A stretch of 64,000 nt of DNA, from the NCBI GenBank assembly GCA_964035795.1, contig OZ038320.1:8268671-8332670 (forward strand), written 5' to 3'. This DNA comes from Pterobdella sp. o SKG-2022. Its lineage: Eukaryota; Annelida; Clitellata; Hirudinida; Piscicolidae. A program made the translations under genes and the position numbers. Positions 12,001 through 28,000 of the stretch are shown here, piece after piece (position 1 is the first letter of the stretch; every line of letters begins with the position of its first letter). Under the pieces are notes generated by a model. That model was given only the letters and a program-made list of their open reading frames with translations, had not been told where the DNA came from and made no database searches.

Positions 12001-14115
12001 TTATAGCTTTTTTGAATGAAAAATAATGAGACTTCTATTATTTTATCGACTTTTTCACATTAATATGCACATTCTCTAGTTGAAGTGTCAATTGTTTTTC
12101 TTTAAATTGGTTTCGAATGAGAACTTTGACATCGCAATAATGTTCGTCATCATCCTCAACATGATATCGCTTGCCATTGAACACCACAACCAAGAACCAG
12201 TAATAAATATTCTATATTTCAAAAATATAAGTTTTATTTTTTTTATAAAGATTTATTTTTTATGATTATTTTCATTAATAATTAGTTACCATTATAACAC
12301 GGACTTCAAAATTTTAAGGATTTAGATGAATTTCTCGACTACACGAACCAATTTTTTGTTGCCATATTCACTCTGGAATGTGTACTCAAACTGATGGCGT
12401 ATCGCATCTACTACTTTAAATACCCTTGGAACATATTCGATTTTAGTGTCGTTATAATCTCTATCTTAGGTTAATTTTTTTTCAGTTTTTTTATCACACT
12501 TTTAACTTTCACAATATTTGGCAACAGGTTTAGCTCTGATAAACTTTGTTCGCAAGCATTTGGTGTCTCCCACTTTGATCAGGGTCATCAGAGTTTTCAG
12601 AGTTGGACGCGTGTTGAGATTAGTGAAAAGTGCAAAAGGAATACGAACTTTATTATTTTCTCTAGCAGTTTCAATGCCAGCTCTTTTCAACATAGGCTTA
12701 TTGCTTTTTCTTATCATGTTCATTTACGCGGTTTTTGGAATGTCTTTTTTCATGGACGTCAAGTACTCATCTGGGATTGACGACATGTTCAACTTTGAAA
12801 CGGTCTATCGAGGTTTGTTGATTCTCTTCCAAACAGCAACTTCTGCAGGCTGGAGTGGGGTGCTTGAGGCCCTACAGATTGATGAGCCTTATTGCGATCC
12901 TAACCTCAAAACAAGGTAGATGATTAAATCTCTCGGACTTCTTAATTAAAATTAACAAAATAACTTTTATCGTACCAAAATAACAAAGCGATGCCCATGA
13001 ACAATCGAGAGGAAACTGTGGCAGAGGAGGCTTGGCGGTTGCCTACTTAGTGACATACCTCATCATTAGCTTTTTGGTTATAATTAATATGTACATTGCC
13101 GTCATATTAGAAAACTTTTCTCAAGCGACTGAAGACGTGCAAAGAGGTTTGACTCAAGATGATATTGACATGTATTACGAGGTGAATGTCATTTATAATA
13201 TCATATTAACTTACAAAATCAGTTGTACTTAAAAATTAAGTCAGAAATTTACTTCAAAAATAATTATAAAAACAAAAACAAAAGAATCAACGTACTAATA
13301 TGATAAAAACTGACACAAAGGCATGGGAGAGGTTTGATGAAGATGCATCCGGCTACATTCGTCTTGATCAACTTTCAGACTTCTTAGACAACTTAGAACC
13401 TCCTCTAGGTATTCCAGTTCCCAACTACTTCAGTATAATTCACTTAGACATTCCAATCTGTGATGGAGATCAAGTACATTGCGTTGATATACTGGATTCC
13501 CTTGCAAAGAACTATTTGGGAACATCAAAAGTTCGGAAGTTTTATAATTCAAATTTTATTAACTAATTCAATTTTGAGTTATATAAACATTATTAAAGAT
13601 ATTATTTATTATTTAAAAAACTCGTAAAGGATGCGGCTAGAGAACTGGGAGATGTGAAGAAAGGATCTGGGAAGAAGAATTATGCCACATCGAGTACAAC
13701 ATTGCAACGACAAAGAGAAATATTCTGTGCAAAAGTGATTCAAATTGTCTGGAGAAAACATGTTAAAAAAAAGAAAATGGAACGAGCAATGATAACTGAA
13801 AAAGTGAACGAAAAGAGAAGAGGGGGCGTTGTCATAAATTTCGATGAAGAGTTAAGCTTTAGTACCAATGAAGGAGACAATTCTGAAGTGTTTTGTGACA
13901 AAACAGACGGTACTAGTTCTCTAGAGGACAATAGTCTGTCTCAAAATTCTCAATCTAATTCGAAAAACGATGAAAAAGCTGAAGTTAAACGGAAAACTAG
14001 TGTTTCAAACGAACCTACAAGTTCGACATTGACTGAAAAAGAGAATAAAATAAAAAACCCATCTTTAATGATTATCAATCCTGCTTATCTTAAGGTTATT
14101 CCTGAAGCTGAATAG
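54..14115 (+). CDS. para: Voltage-gated sodium channel alpha subunit (para/Nav1-like), 41 coding exons
   Basis: Four-domain pore-forming Na+ channel of excitable membranes. Exons: 54-191, 602-757, 1074-1219, 1391-1462, 1647-1775, 2144-2238, 2447-2576, 2857-2936, 3114-3177, 3330-3428, 3789-3828, 3952-4023, 4215-4307, 4412-4540, 5173-5254, 5517-5632, 6026-6125, 6338-6385, 6577-6673, 6831-6978, 7249-7422, 7574-7714, 8042-8127, 8369-8477, 8710-8885, 8948-9069, 9264-9464, 9536-9590, 9830-9911, 10092-10265, 10653-10775, 10977-11243, 11392-11445, 11530-11667, 11892-11999, 12080-12199, 12319-12469, 12528-12915, 12989-13181, 13321-13530, 13630-14115. They total 5592 nt, or 1863 aa. The selectivity filter is D375, E817, K1252, A1545 (DEKA), so Na+ selective. 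All four S4 segments carry Arg/Lys every third residue (e.g. [10 protein letters not shown] in DI). The inactivation particle is MFL at 1319-1321. The C-terminus has the EF-hand-like region and an IQ motif ([11 protein letters not shown]). The ATG at 54 follows an in-frame stop at 15-17. Least certain are the exon 3/4 boundary, before S1, and the exon 33 donor. Family identity is secure. Confidence 0.93.
354..553. other. Assembly gap (200 N)
   Basis: Exactly 200 undetermined bases inside intron 1 of the sodium channel gene. The round length suggests a fixed-size scaffold gap, so the real intron length is unknown and an extra exon could be hidden. The flanking exons (ending 191, starting 602) are in compatible phase 0. 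Confidence 0.97.
3501..3687. repeat. Fold-back (inverted repeat) element in sodium channel intron 10
   Basis: Two arms of roughly 75 bases (about 3501-3575 and 3608-3686) are near-perfect reverse complements around a spacer of about 30 bases. The core shared by both arms includes TTTTTGATACATTTATTTTT and its complement. It lies wholly within the intron between exons 3330-3428 and 3789-3828. The structure fits a palindromic MITE or fold-back element. I see no convincing target-site duplication. Confidence 0.7.
7801..7921. mobile_element. Palindromic MITE-like element in sodium channel intron 22
   Basis: About 120 bp bounded by 22-base terminal inverted repeats. The left end 7802-7823 starts TTTATGCCATGAACGC and the right end 7900-7921 is its reverse complement with one mismatch. 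The interior is also palindromic: GCAACATTATGTAGA at 7841-7855 faces a near-complement at 7862-7876. It has no coding capacity. A non-autonomous DNA transposon is the likeliest origin. No clear target-site duplication was found. Confidence 0.75.
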
Positions 14116-14133
14116 ACTTACGCTACATTGTAA

Positions 14134-14139
14134 AATAAA
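14134..14139 (+). promoter_or_regulatory. Polyadenylation signal AATAAA, sodium channel gene
   Basis: Canonical AATAAA 18 bases after the TAG stop of the channel. If used, the 3' UTR is very short and transcription ends well before the convergent RTF2 gene, whose stop is at 14502-14504. The 14116-14501 spacer shows nothing else recognisable. Confidence 0.5.
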
Positions 14140-14501
14140 CGGAAGCTATTAGATTTTGGCACTTTTATGTTATTGATTTAATAACTGCAATCAAATTTTG
14201 AAATTTTTGCATCTCAATTTGAATGTTTTAAGCTTTTTCAATAATTATTTCTGCTGTTGAAAGCAAACAAAAACTAGTAATTAATGGTAGATGTTATGAC
14301 TTTCTTGAAATCTACTGAATATCTTTTCAACTATGTATTTCAATTACTTTTCCCTTTCATTTCCGATTGAAAATTTCGTTAATTTGTTAGTAATTTCGAT
14401 TTATCTATATAGTTTTTCATACTTCTTTTACATACTTATATTTAACAAAAGATAGAACAAAAAATGTATTAAAAAATCTATTTGAAAGTCATTGAACATA
14501 G

Positions 14502-16861
14502 TTAATTTGTGGTAATTAATTTTGCTTTTGGTAATTTCATAAATTCATCTTTATTAGCTTTCATTTTTAAAGCTTTCATCTTCAAAGTTGATTCCGAAGG
14601 TTTATCTTGTGAGGCAGTTTCTTTGGAGGTGGAGCTGTGATTTTCAAACCCATTAGATTCACTGTGACATGACTCTGTTTTTTGAAAGATTATATTAATA
14701 ATGAATATTAAAAAAGAGCATGATGATTATCAAAATACATTAACAACTTGATGATTACACAACACTGGTACTTTTCCTTATTTCAAACCAGTAAACTCAG
14801 AAAAATAAAATTAAAAATTTTGATTATAACGAACTTTTGTTGGGAATTTCTGAATCAGTCTTCTTTCTTTTTTTCTGAAAAGCATAATACATAACATAGA
14901 AGATGTTGTTGAAACATTATTGAAAAAACATCAATTAATACTTAATATGGGAGCATTCACTTACGACTTAAAACTCAATAGACATTGGGTTAATATACAT
15001 AGATTAATATGAGAATTTCAAATTCGGTTTAATCCCCAAGAGCAAAATTTATTAAAGAAAAAACTTTTTGCAATTAAATTATAGTGAGACATAGTTAAAG
15101 ATCAAAAAAAAAGCTACTTCAAGTATTATCTAAAAATGGTAAAATTTATTTAATAATATAAAAGTAGAAAAACCAAGACAAATTATATTGTTTGGCAAAG
15201 CACTTGATTTTTAAAAATGCAAAATTATAAAGCGAGGCCTTCTACATTAACAATATATATGTAGTGTAATAAAACTTCTTCATGATTCTAACACTATAAT
15301 ATAATGTGCCTCTAAAAAGCTAATAAAAATTTAATTCAAATTAATTCATAAACAAATAGATTGAATTAATGATATAAACCACCTTATTAGCCTTCCTCAC
15401 TTCCATCCTCTCTTTCAACTCAACCACCTCCTCTTCATTGCCGTTCAGCATTATCATGTCATCAGCTGTTTGTTTATGGGCTTCATGTTACAGCTATGCT
15501 TTATAATATTTGCTGCCGTTATGAATTGATTTATGTATCAACAGAACTTTTATAACTAATTTATTATAAATAATAGTTTTAGGGGTGCAGCTTATGTTAA
15601 CAAATTCAATTCAAAACTTTTGAAAGATTATTAAAATATACAAATTTATTTTTTATAAATTTTAATTTTTCAGGCTTTCTCATGAAAAGTTTTGGCCTAT
15701 AAACTCGTTGATTTAAGTAACTAAACCATCCATTTAACACACAGTTATGCAATCATTACCAGATTATTGTCAAGTACTATTCTATTAATATTACCTATTG
15801 TGTATACATAAAGCATACTAACAGGAGAAAGCCACATTGCAAGAGGGACATATATGTCCTTTAATTTCCTTCATGGCCCTCTCTGAAACCACACAGCCAC
15901 AAGTCCATAAGTATAAGAACCTTTGTGTGCAGTTTATTTAAACCATTGGACTTAATTCAATTCAAATGAAAATATTGCAATGATAAAAAGTCAATAACTT
16001 TTAATAAAATGTATTTGAAATCATATTTTGAAATAAAGTGAATACAATTAATTTAAGTCTCAGCATCAATAAACCAAATAAAAAGTAAACATAAATTTTA
16101 AAGATTACTCTAACATGATGAAAAACTTAGTGAAAGTTGACTTACCTATAATTGCCATTCATCTCAATACCAGCAATGGGACATATGTATGGAGCACCTT
16201 GAGCCACCCCAACCTTGTTCACCTCATCCTTGTAGGCAGGGTTGTTTGCCAGATGGAGGTCTTTTACATCCTATGATGTTTGAATCATTATTATTACTAC
16301 CATGAAAAATAAAAAAGTTTAATGATAAATGAGTAATTAATTCATTAATGAAAAATATGGATAAAATATAAAATAGATTTTGTTGGTAATCGGTTGTGAT
16401 AAAAAAATTGAATTATTTCACTTTCAGGTTTTTGATATAGTTGAAGGTTGTGTATGAAGGATGTGATGCCTTAGCTAATAAAAACTCTATCACACTTTCT
16501 TTGCTAAACAACCTTCAATGAGAAAGTAATATTATAAATAAGATATTTTCATTTTATTTTCAAACTTCATTTAAATTCAACGTAATGACCTTAAATATTT
16601 ATTTAAAATATTATCAAACCTACTACCTTCCCAACTGACAAGCAACAATAGGTTTTTCAAGAGGTGCTTGAGAAAGAGCGCAATTCAGCCATTTTACTTT
16701 CAAATCATCTTCTTTTGAAACCTAAAAATGAATTAAAAGTAGTCATTAAAAATTAAATACGGATAAAATATTAATTAGTCTTAAACTATGACCTTTTCTT
16801 CTTTCTTTTTTTTTTTCACAAGTTCATCTCTGGTAGGAATAGTGCCTCCGTCACAACCCAT
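14502..16861 (-). CDS. RTF2: Replication termination factor 2 homologue (RTF2/RTFDC1), 8 exons
   Basis: Nuclear protein of the RTF2 family, which acts at stalled or programmed replication fork barriers and in fork restart. Exons in order of translation: 16861-16793, 16721-16627, 16512-16422, 16270-16146, 15920-15823, 15465-15383, 14874-14835, 14674-14502. They total 774 nt, or 257 aa. The start MGCDGGTIPTRDELVK is the hallmark N-terminus of the family. The Cys-rich C2HC2/RING-like region includes NCALSQAPLEKPIVACQLG, the segment YICPIAGIEMNG, then CGCVVSERAMKEIKG followed by HICPSC. A DDMIMLNG motif ends the conserved domain. The tail is Lys/Ser-rich (KKRKKTD) and probably nuclear-localising. 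Length is close to the yeast and human proteins (about 240-306 aa). It is convergent with the sodium channel and divergent from Rab1. Family assignment is firm; splice joins are by eye. Confidence 0.92.
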
Positions 16862-17272
16862 AATTTATTCGAACTGATCAAAACTTTGGTTAAATATAAA
16901 AAATTCGTGTTTTTACCTACCTAGATAAACACTTATTAATAAACAAAAACAATTAAATTTTTTAAAAAAGAACCTATAAGACTATTACGTTCTAAACTAT
17001 TTTTAAAATGTTATGAAATGCTCTAAGCTTAAAAATTATCTATTTCATGATTTTTCATTATTTCTATTTTTTCGCTATATTTTATTTTTTAGTTATGTAG
17101 TTTTAATAATCAATGAAATTTAATTTTAAATTTTTTTAGATTTATTATTTAGATAGTAAAAAATCATGCAATAATAAAACTATGAAGTGAATCAATATTT
17201 AGCCTAACCTTTAGTATCTTTTATTTATCGAAACGAGATTTATTTCTTGAGTATTTCAGTCTATATTGAGCT
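16862..17272. promoter_or_regulatory. Bidirectional promoter region between RTF2 and Rab1
   Basis: 411 bases separate the start codons of two divergently transcribed housekeeping genes, so both core promoters and 5' UTRs must lie here or in overlapping upstream exons. The stretch is AT-rich. I see no confident TATA box or initiator. Shared control is inferred from the geometry alone. Confidence 0.55.
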
Positions 17273-19969
<2,697 letters not shown>

Positions 19970-22057
19970 AAATAACCGCGTGGTTTGGTCTTATGGAAAT
20001 GGTTTAGTAATAATAAGTTTGGTTGTAAGTTATAAGTAAAAATTGCATCTATGGTACAGACATTAGGAATGATTTGTGGGAGAGTTAGGCTCAATTGTAT
20101 ACCCAAACGTATTCACATACCTACATATGACTTTGTTGGTCAACATTGAGAACCTGTTGATAACATTGTCTAGATTATTTTTTTGTTTGGTTTGGGTTGA
20201 TCTATGGCAAACTGCTTTAAAGTTCATAATTATTTTCTCTGCGTTATATTTTTTCAACTTTTTTGTTGCTTCTTTTGAATATTTATTTTAAAATCTGATA
20301 CTATTTCACAAACATCCGTCTTTTCCACATTCATTAATGCCTAATTCTTCGAAGTAAGATTAAGCAGCGCTTGTGCGTCGCACATGAAGACGCCAAGATA
20401 ATATTTTTATGAAATTTTTACACATTTTCACTTACTGTAGTTTTTTTGTCAAAATTATCATTGTCCAAAAGGCTAGAATATTTTTACTTGGTAAATAATT
20501 TTTACTGATTCCCTCTTCCTTACTCATGGGTATACATTAAGATTATAATTTCAACGCATTTCCAATACATTATTTGGTATTTCTCAAACCAAGTTATATT
20601 CACAATGACGAATTAAAAATTGTTTAAATAAAATTTTTTAATAAATTTTTTGAAATGGCGCTAAAGATATATTTCTCAGAAAGTGATTTTATCGAATAAA
20701 TATCATGAATAAATAATGGGAGTGAAAATGTAAATGATAAATTAACTTCGCCAAGGTCCTACGCAGACCTTGATAAATCAACACATATCTCCAGCATTTA
20801 ACTGCGCAAGCTACATCCGATAGATTAAAGTCTGCCTTTTCAAAGCCTCTTTATTTATAATACACAATGAAAAATTTAGCGTCAGTCTGGCTTTGGTTGA
20901 AATTCTTTTTAAATCTTTATAAAAACAAATCGAGTAAATGTTCCTACCACCCACGTTTCTAACACCAAATGTATTGAGGCATCTGAATAGAAAAACTAAG
21001 TAGCCTAACACTCGTGCGCTAACCTTGCATAATACAATATAACTCCATAAGTGAGTGTGCGTATAATGCTGTGTGCAGATCTAAGGCTAATGGAAGTTGA
21101 GAATTACTACGATAAATTTTAACAAAACTGCGCATCTGTTTAGATGCTAAAACAACAAAAATAATAATAAAAATAAGATTAATTTTATACGCTTCAAAAA
21201 TAAAAAAAAAACAAATTTCAAGAAAATTTGAAAATGATAAATTATTTAAAATGATCAAGGATAAATTATGAGTAATAAAGTAGTTTAAAAACACAAATAT
21301 GAAAAAAATCAGAATAATAAACATTAAAGGGTTCGAACCCGTAAAGTTGAAACGTTAGCCAAATGTTTTTACCACTGCATATGCTTCTATATATTATATA
21401 AAAGTTGCAGTGCGAGGTTTCATATGAAACATACTACAGTCTGAGTGTGTTCATGTATATATGAATGTATAAATACCAAAAAAAGATAAATAAAATTCCC
21501 GAAACCTTAAATTCTTAAATATCTGATAGGCAAAATTGTGCGTATAAAAAATGTGCTAAACTGATGGAGAAAAATTTGTTTTGGGAAAAACAGTTTCAAC
21601 ATTCAATAATATTTTATTAAAACTAGGCAAGCTTTGATTACAATATAAATGAAGGAAGTTATAATATTTTTGAGTTCTGTAAACGTTTAAGTTATCTAAT
21701 TGCTAAAATCGGATTTATTGAAACCATAAAGGCAATCCTCAAGTATTGACTAGGATAAAGCGCAGACTACTAAAAAATATCAAAGTTTTGAATGCTATAA
21801 CCAGAAAAAAACACAAAAAAATATGTTTCAAAAACTGCAATGTTTTTTCAATAAAAAGATCTATCCGACACTTCAGAAGTCCTCCAAGTCTTGGCTCATA
21901 ACCTTTGCAATACTTCAAACGCCCCATATACCGCATTCTTCAGGATTAACAAACCACCCTCAGCGTTTGTAGGAAAATAAAAATAAACTTTAATTTCAAT
22001 AGAGTTGCATGCTGAGACACATCAAAAAATGTTGCAAAGATGAAATGGCCCTGAAGA
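19970..22057. other. Spacer between Rab1 and BCL11 first exon
   Basis: The beginning is Rab1 3' UTR. The rest is AT-rich, with no ORF that resembles a protein or has good exon boundaries. It holds a possible tRNA-derived SINE piece near 21329-21384 and a short palindrome around 20752-20772 (CAAGGTCCTACGCAGACCTTG). Nothing else was recognised. Confidence 0.6.
21329..21384 (-). repeat. Possible tRNA-derived SINE or tRNA pseudogene fragment
   Basis: Read on the minus strand, GCAGTGGTAAAAACATTTGG resembles a tRNA D-arm/A box, and about 25 bases on comes a perfect T-arm/B box GGGTTCGAACCC. The anticodon arm does not fold into a good five-base stem and the acceptor stem is not evident, so it is not a functional tRNA. 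A SINE head or tRNA pseudogene is the best reading. Confidence 0.35.
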
Positions 22058-25000
22058 ATGTCTTTCAGACGAAAGTCTCGCCAGCCTCAGAGAAAACGGA
22101 AGCTCTCAGGTGACTTGTGTTTTCATTGCTATCCAATAATTTGAAAAATATCATTTATTTTCTCATTTTAATTTTTTTTTATTGTTAACTATTCAATTAT
22201 TAACATTCATAATTATTTCTTCATTTCCCAAGCTTTAATAACTATCACTGTATTCCTCAGTTTTTCGTTTATATTGTTGATAATTTAACTTCCTTAAAAA
22301 TCATTTTTCTTTCCCTAAGCACATTCTTTCAGAGCTGTCAAAATTTATTTTGAACTATATAAACTACATGCGTTCCAATGATACTCATAGTATGTTTAAA
22401 CTCCAGAATTTAAAAATTTATACAAGATTATAAAAAACTAAAAATATAAAAGACTATATATATAATCAATGAGTTCAAATTTAAAAACTTGAAATTTCGA
22501 AACTAATGTGTGGTCAAAAGTGTATTTAGGTTCAAACATGCCCTACCTAACTAACGTGAGTACTTGATAGGTTAATTTAAATCATTTTATACTTCTAAAA
22601 AGCTTTAAAATGAGAAAACAACCTGAGAAAGTTTTTCATTAAGTTCACAAGGACACGTTCTTTGTTCTTCTTATTATTCTTCTTATTATTTTTTATTATT
22701 TTATTATCGCTACTTTTATTGTTGTTATTAAGGCTTCTGTTGTCGTTTTTTATTATTTCATTATTATTATTATTATGTTTTTGTTCTTGTTATTTAATAT
22801 TTAATTGGTTTCATTTGTTCCTTTCATACTCATCAAACCGTTTTTTAAATTAGGCAACTTAATTTATTACTAAAACTTCAAGAACATATTGTTCAAAAGT
22901 TGCATTTGAAGTAGAATGTAATAACGTTAGTAATATGGCATAAATATATAGTAATAAGGTCAAAACAATGTGTCAAGGTCTTACTTCTCATTACAGAGGG
23001 AAGCTAGATAAGATCGAAAGAATGGTAGTGATGATAATGATGCTTTTTTTATTCTTTATTTTCTCTTTTTTTATCTATGTACCATTCAAATTGTTGCGGT
23101 GGAAAAAGTAAAATGTGATGAATTTAATTAATAAAAAAAAATTTATAGAATAAGGAATAAAAATATTATTTGATGCTGCGTATGATATATCGCAACTGTT
23201 CGATGTAAGGGCTATGTGGTATGAAAGCGCTGATGATAATGATGGTGTAACAAGAAAACTGTTTTGAAAGGAAGTAAAGGCATTAGTAGCAAGGTCATCT
23301 ATGGAATAACGGAATAAGAAAAACAAAAGCATCAAAAAATAAAAAAATCTCATAGAGCTTCAGTGCTGTTTCTTTTGGAAATTTTGATAACGTTCATTTA
23401 TTGGCTGTGGTGAAAATTGTGAAATAAAAGAAGTAAGAAGAGAAGATGAAGAAAAAAAAGGAGAAGAAAAAATTTTTAAAAAATCATAAAAATAGAAGAT
23501 GATGAAGAAGAGCAAGAAGTTGGTGGAGATGATGATGATTCTTCTTTAATCTGATAGTGAATGGCGTTTTTTGCGATAAAAACAAGCCTGCTGTATGGGT
23601 TAAAGCTTATTACATCAATATGGATAAAGTATAACTGTAAATAAATTATTTAAAAATTAACTTCTGCAAAATCACTAGTACCGATATTCATTTTGATTAT
23701 GTAACTATATTTTTGAGTTTTGTCTTTCACGGCTATAGAACTACATTAGAAAATTTTTAGTTTCGATGTATCTTTAAGTAAAAAACATTCATGCTCAAAA
23801 AATTTAAGCTTTACTGCAATATTTTAGTTGCATTTTTGATCTTAAGTAAGCACTCACCAGTAGCATTTTACATGCATCACTCTTCAAACTCCCTACATAA
23901 CTTTTGTTTAAGTTTCCACGTTTTTTGGGTTTCTAAGTATTTGGTTGTTAACGATCAGGTTATTATTTTTCTTTATTATTGTTCCGTCTTACCAGCCCGC
24001 CTATTTTTATAGTTCAAACCACCTATAGCTGAAAAATGTTTGTATTCATACATAAAAATTTAATATTAACAGAATCATCACTTACGCGATAAACCATAAA
24101 ACACATCCATCAAACACAAACCTCTAAAAGGAATACATAAATCTATATAAAAGAAAATATTCCATAAAAAAAATTAAAAATTCAGTATAATAATACATTA
24201 ATATAATACTAAATAAGAACTTTCAATCTGTAGAAAACTTCTTGAAGATAGAACTAGCATGATTAAGCATGCATGAACGCAACCTTATGATATTACTGAC
24301 TATCCCGCAGAAGACTCGAAGGATACCATAACGTGTGGAGACTGCAACGCCCGTTTCTTATTCACACACCTTGATCTATTTATCAGTCACAAATCGGTTT
24401 GTGAAGAGCGAAGCCAGAATGGGGAGAGTATGACTGAGAAGGAGAGCGGTGAAGAACATGTAAGAGTTGAAAGCAATGGATTTAATGGTAATAATGGTGT
24501 TGATAATAATTTGAAAAGCTCAAACGATTTACTGAATCAAAATTGTGTTGTAAATAACAAAAAAGAAAATGATGAAGAAGGTGATGATGAAAGCGATGAA
24601 ATAAATAAAAAGAAAAAGAAATTAAACGACGCAGGTTAGATTTATAATTTCGCAATCTAATAATTTACAAAGTGCCTTCGAGATGTTGTTTTAAGAAGAA
24701 AGCAACTCTTAATCACCTGATTAATGGTATGCTTAAAAGGAAGGACCTAATTTAGTATGCAAATCATGCGCGGCTTGAAGAAAAAATATCGCAAATATCT
24801 TTATAAGAAATTAATATTTCAAGTCTATCGCTTATTGAGTTCCTTCGTTAGTTTTTGCATTTCTTGATAAATCTACGAGTAGGTTTAAAAATTCCTAAGT
24901 GAGATAAAAAAGTGACGGGAGACATGTTTAAGCATACTTTCATCCATACATTTCAAACGAACTAATATTAAATAGCATTTGGAACTTTTTTGTTAAAAAT

Positions 25001-28000
25001 AAAGCATATCCGTTTTATGGATATTATTTTCAGACACATATAAAAAAGCTCTCACAAGTATAGGCTTTTAACATAAGCAAACGCATTATAAACTTTTTGT
25101 ATTATAAAATACAATAAATAAAATTGTTATACTCTGAGTCATTATAAAATTTCTAAAAAATGCTTCTAACAATTTTAATTCTCTCAAGGTTATTTAATTC
25201 CATTATTATTCAATGGTGATGATAGTTATATTACTTGATTATGACTTTTGAAGGTTGCATGCTGGAGTGTTTCGAGTGTGGTAGCCAGCACACAAACCAC
25301 GCAGCTCTTCTGCGCCATTACCAACGTCATCACCACACCATTTGTGTTCTCAATTCCAATAATCACGAATTGGTTGATGCAAAGAGCAGCAATTCAATTA
25401 AAAACAAAATTGATAATGAAAATCAAAAAGTAAAAAGTTCATCGGTAGATTCTTCTAGACTAGACGAAACTCGGTCAAACCTCAACCAATCACGTTCATT
25501 TTTTGTTAATGATGTCATCGATTACTCAATATCTAAAAATAAAACAAAAAGTTTTACTGAGTCAGCTGAAAACAAGCAATCCCCAAATAACATCAAAAGC
25601 CAGGAAATAAATCAAGAGTCTTCATTGGATACTAGCAATTTTAGAAGCTTTCAAGTAAACGAGAACCATTTATATAATTACATAAAAGATAACGGTAATA
25701 ATTTGGTAAATGGACCGTTATTCGAAAGGTATTTTAATGGAAAAACTTTTTTTAAGTCGAATTCTCCAAATTCAGAAGTAAACACTTCGAGTAATAAAAA
25801 GATCGACGATAATAAAATGGAAAATAGCACAAAAATGTACAGTAGTAACCATACAGAGTGTGATAGGGCTGAAATAACTAGCAATACATCGAACTATTTG
25901 CTAAGCAAACACCCCTCTTCATCCTACACTTTTTTGAATCCGTATTATTTTTTTTGGCACCTTTGCCAACTTTCTCAATTCCAACATAATAGATTTTCTG
26001 ATTTGAGCTTTTTATCCAATAATTTAAAACCATCTTCTACAAGCTCTATGAAAGAAGATAATAATAATAACAACAACAATAATAATATTAATAATAGTAA
26101 TAATAATTTACTGGTGGATTGTCTAACACCTTTATCAAGTATTTCTGTTGAAAGCGCAGATACTGACAGAAAGTTCATGTATAAGAAAAGCAAAAAGAAT
26201 AGAACAAAAACAAAAAATTTTTTCAATAATGATAGTTTAGAATCTAAAAAATGTCTTTTGGATAGAAGAAATCAGTTGAGTAATTCACCAATCCCCGGTG
26301 AAGGAAACAGTTCAAGTATTGAGCACGACAAGAGTGTGGAGGCGTGTAAGGATGCGTCTCATAATAACGCCTCCAATTCAGATGACTCAATCGACCTACT
26401 TAATGACCTTCATCCAAGCAACAATTCGTTTAAATATGAAAAAAATGATTCAATTAAACTTCAATCTCTGCCCATGGATCTGGAAACGAAACAAAAACAG
26501 TTAGAGACACAAGCTGACAAAAATAAAAACCACAATTTTTTTGACCAAACTCCCCATCTGAGGAAAGCTCCTTATGAAGTGATGAATCAAGCGCTTTTGA
26601 GTCAACCTAGCTCTTCCTTCACATCTCCCAAGCATAAACTGCCACCACCCATAACTCCATTCCTTTTCACTCCACCTTTGTCATCATTATCGTTATTTTT
26701 TTCTCAGTCATCACCATCCTCTTTTTCATCATCATCAATTTTTTCACCTTCACTATACACTTCCCCTTTATCAATGTTTCAGCCTTCTTTTTGTTCGATG
26801 AAAACGATGACAACAGACAAACTTCAAGACAGCACCAGTGGATTTTGTAAACCTCAACTAGATCTATTTTCATCGTTCCTCAAAATGACTTCTTTCTACA
26901 AAGATCTTTATGATACAAAAATAAGCAAAACTAACACTTGTTATAGCGAAAGTGCTTCATTGCTTAATAAAGAGTTCAATAAAAGTTCAAACCCACTTAA
27001 AAACATGGATTATTTAAGCAGTCTGTGCAACATCAATAACACTAAACCCTCCAACAACATAAACCAAAAACTTCTTTCAGAATCTCATATTTCAACCACT
27101 CCATCAGCTACAAGCAACATCAAACCGAATATAAAATCCAACATCACCCCATCAAACACCGCCTCGATGAAAAAAGGATCATCAGCACGCCAGAAAAATG
27201 ATACATGCGAATACTGTGGGAAAGTATTCAAGAACTGTAGCAACCTCACGGTTCACAGAAGATCACATACTGGCGAAAAACCTTACAAATGTCAGTTATG
27301 TCAGTATGCGTGTGCACAGTCTAGCAAGCTAACCAGGCATATGAAGACACATAATAAAGCATACAATAACACGTACATTAAGCAAAATTCTTTCCTACCT
27401 CCTCTACATCCTTCTTTTCACTGTCGTTTTTGTAATACGCCTTTTTCGGTGTTTTCTACAATGGAAAAACACGCTAAAAAGTGTTCTCTCAATCCCTTAC
27501 TCAACAAAACTTTATTGAATAATGCTAATAATACGACAAATACGATTCATAACAATTACAGAAACTTTGTTAACGATAGCAATAACATTGCAAACAAACA
27601 TACTCAAATAAATATAACTAACAACGTAAAAAAATGCACTACAGAGAAAACCTACGGCGAAGATATCTCTAAAAAACATCAAGAAAACTTCCCCAGCATA
27701 TACGATCGTTATATCTCAAACAGTGAAACTAACACAAAAAACTGTCTCAATATTTTAAGCTTAATAAATAACCAGTCAGGCTATAATGACAACTTGGCAA
27801 GTCCTACAACAGCCAAGCCTTTAGTTACTATAGATAATAATCATGCAGCTAATGTCATTAACGATAAAAAAAGTTCCCATGAGAATTCTTTCAGTTCTTT
27901 TGCAGAAATAAATAAACTTGACATGACAGACCGCAAAAATGTTACAAGAACAAAGAATAGTAATGATAATCTACTTTTGAATGGTAAACCCATGCAGGAA

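Noticed and set aside
20752..20772. Palindrome CAAGGTCCTACGCAGACCTTG as a regulatory site
   Set aside because: Nuclear-receptor-like half-sites (AGGTC) can be read into it, but there is no nearby start site and only one instance.
21739..21936. Minus-strand ORF just upstream of BCL11
   Set aside because: No homology recognised, no splice sites, and length typical of random open frames here.
22662..22853. Leu/Phe-rich ORF that could suggest a membrane protein
   Set aside because: It is a translation of a TTATTATT simple repeat in the BCL11 first intron.
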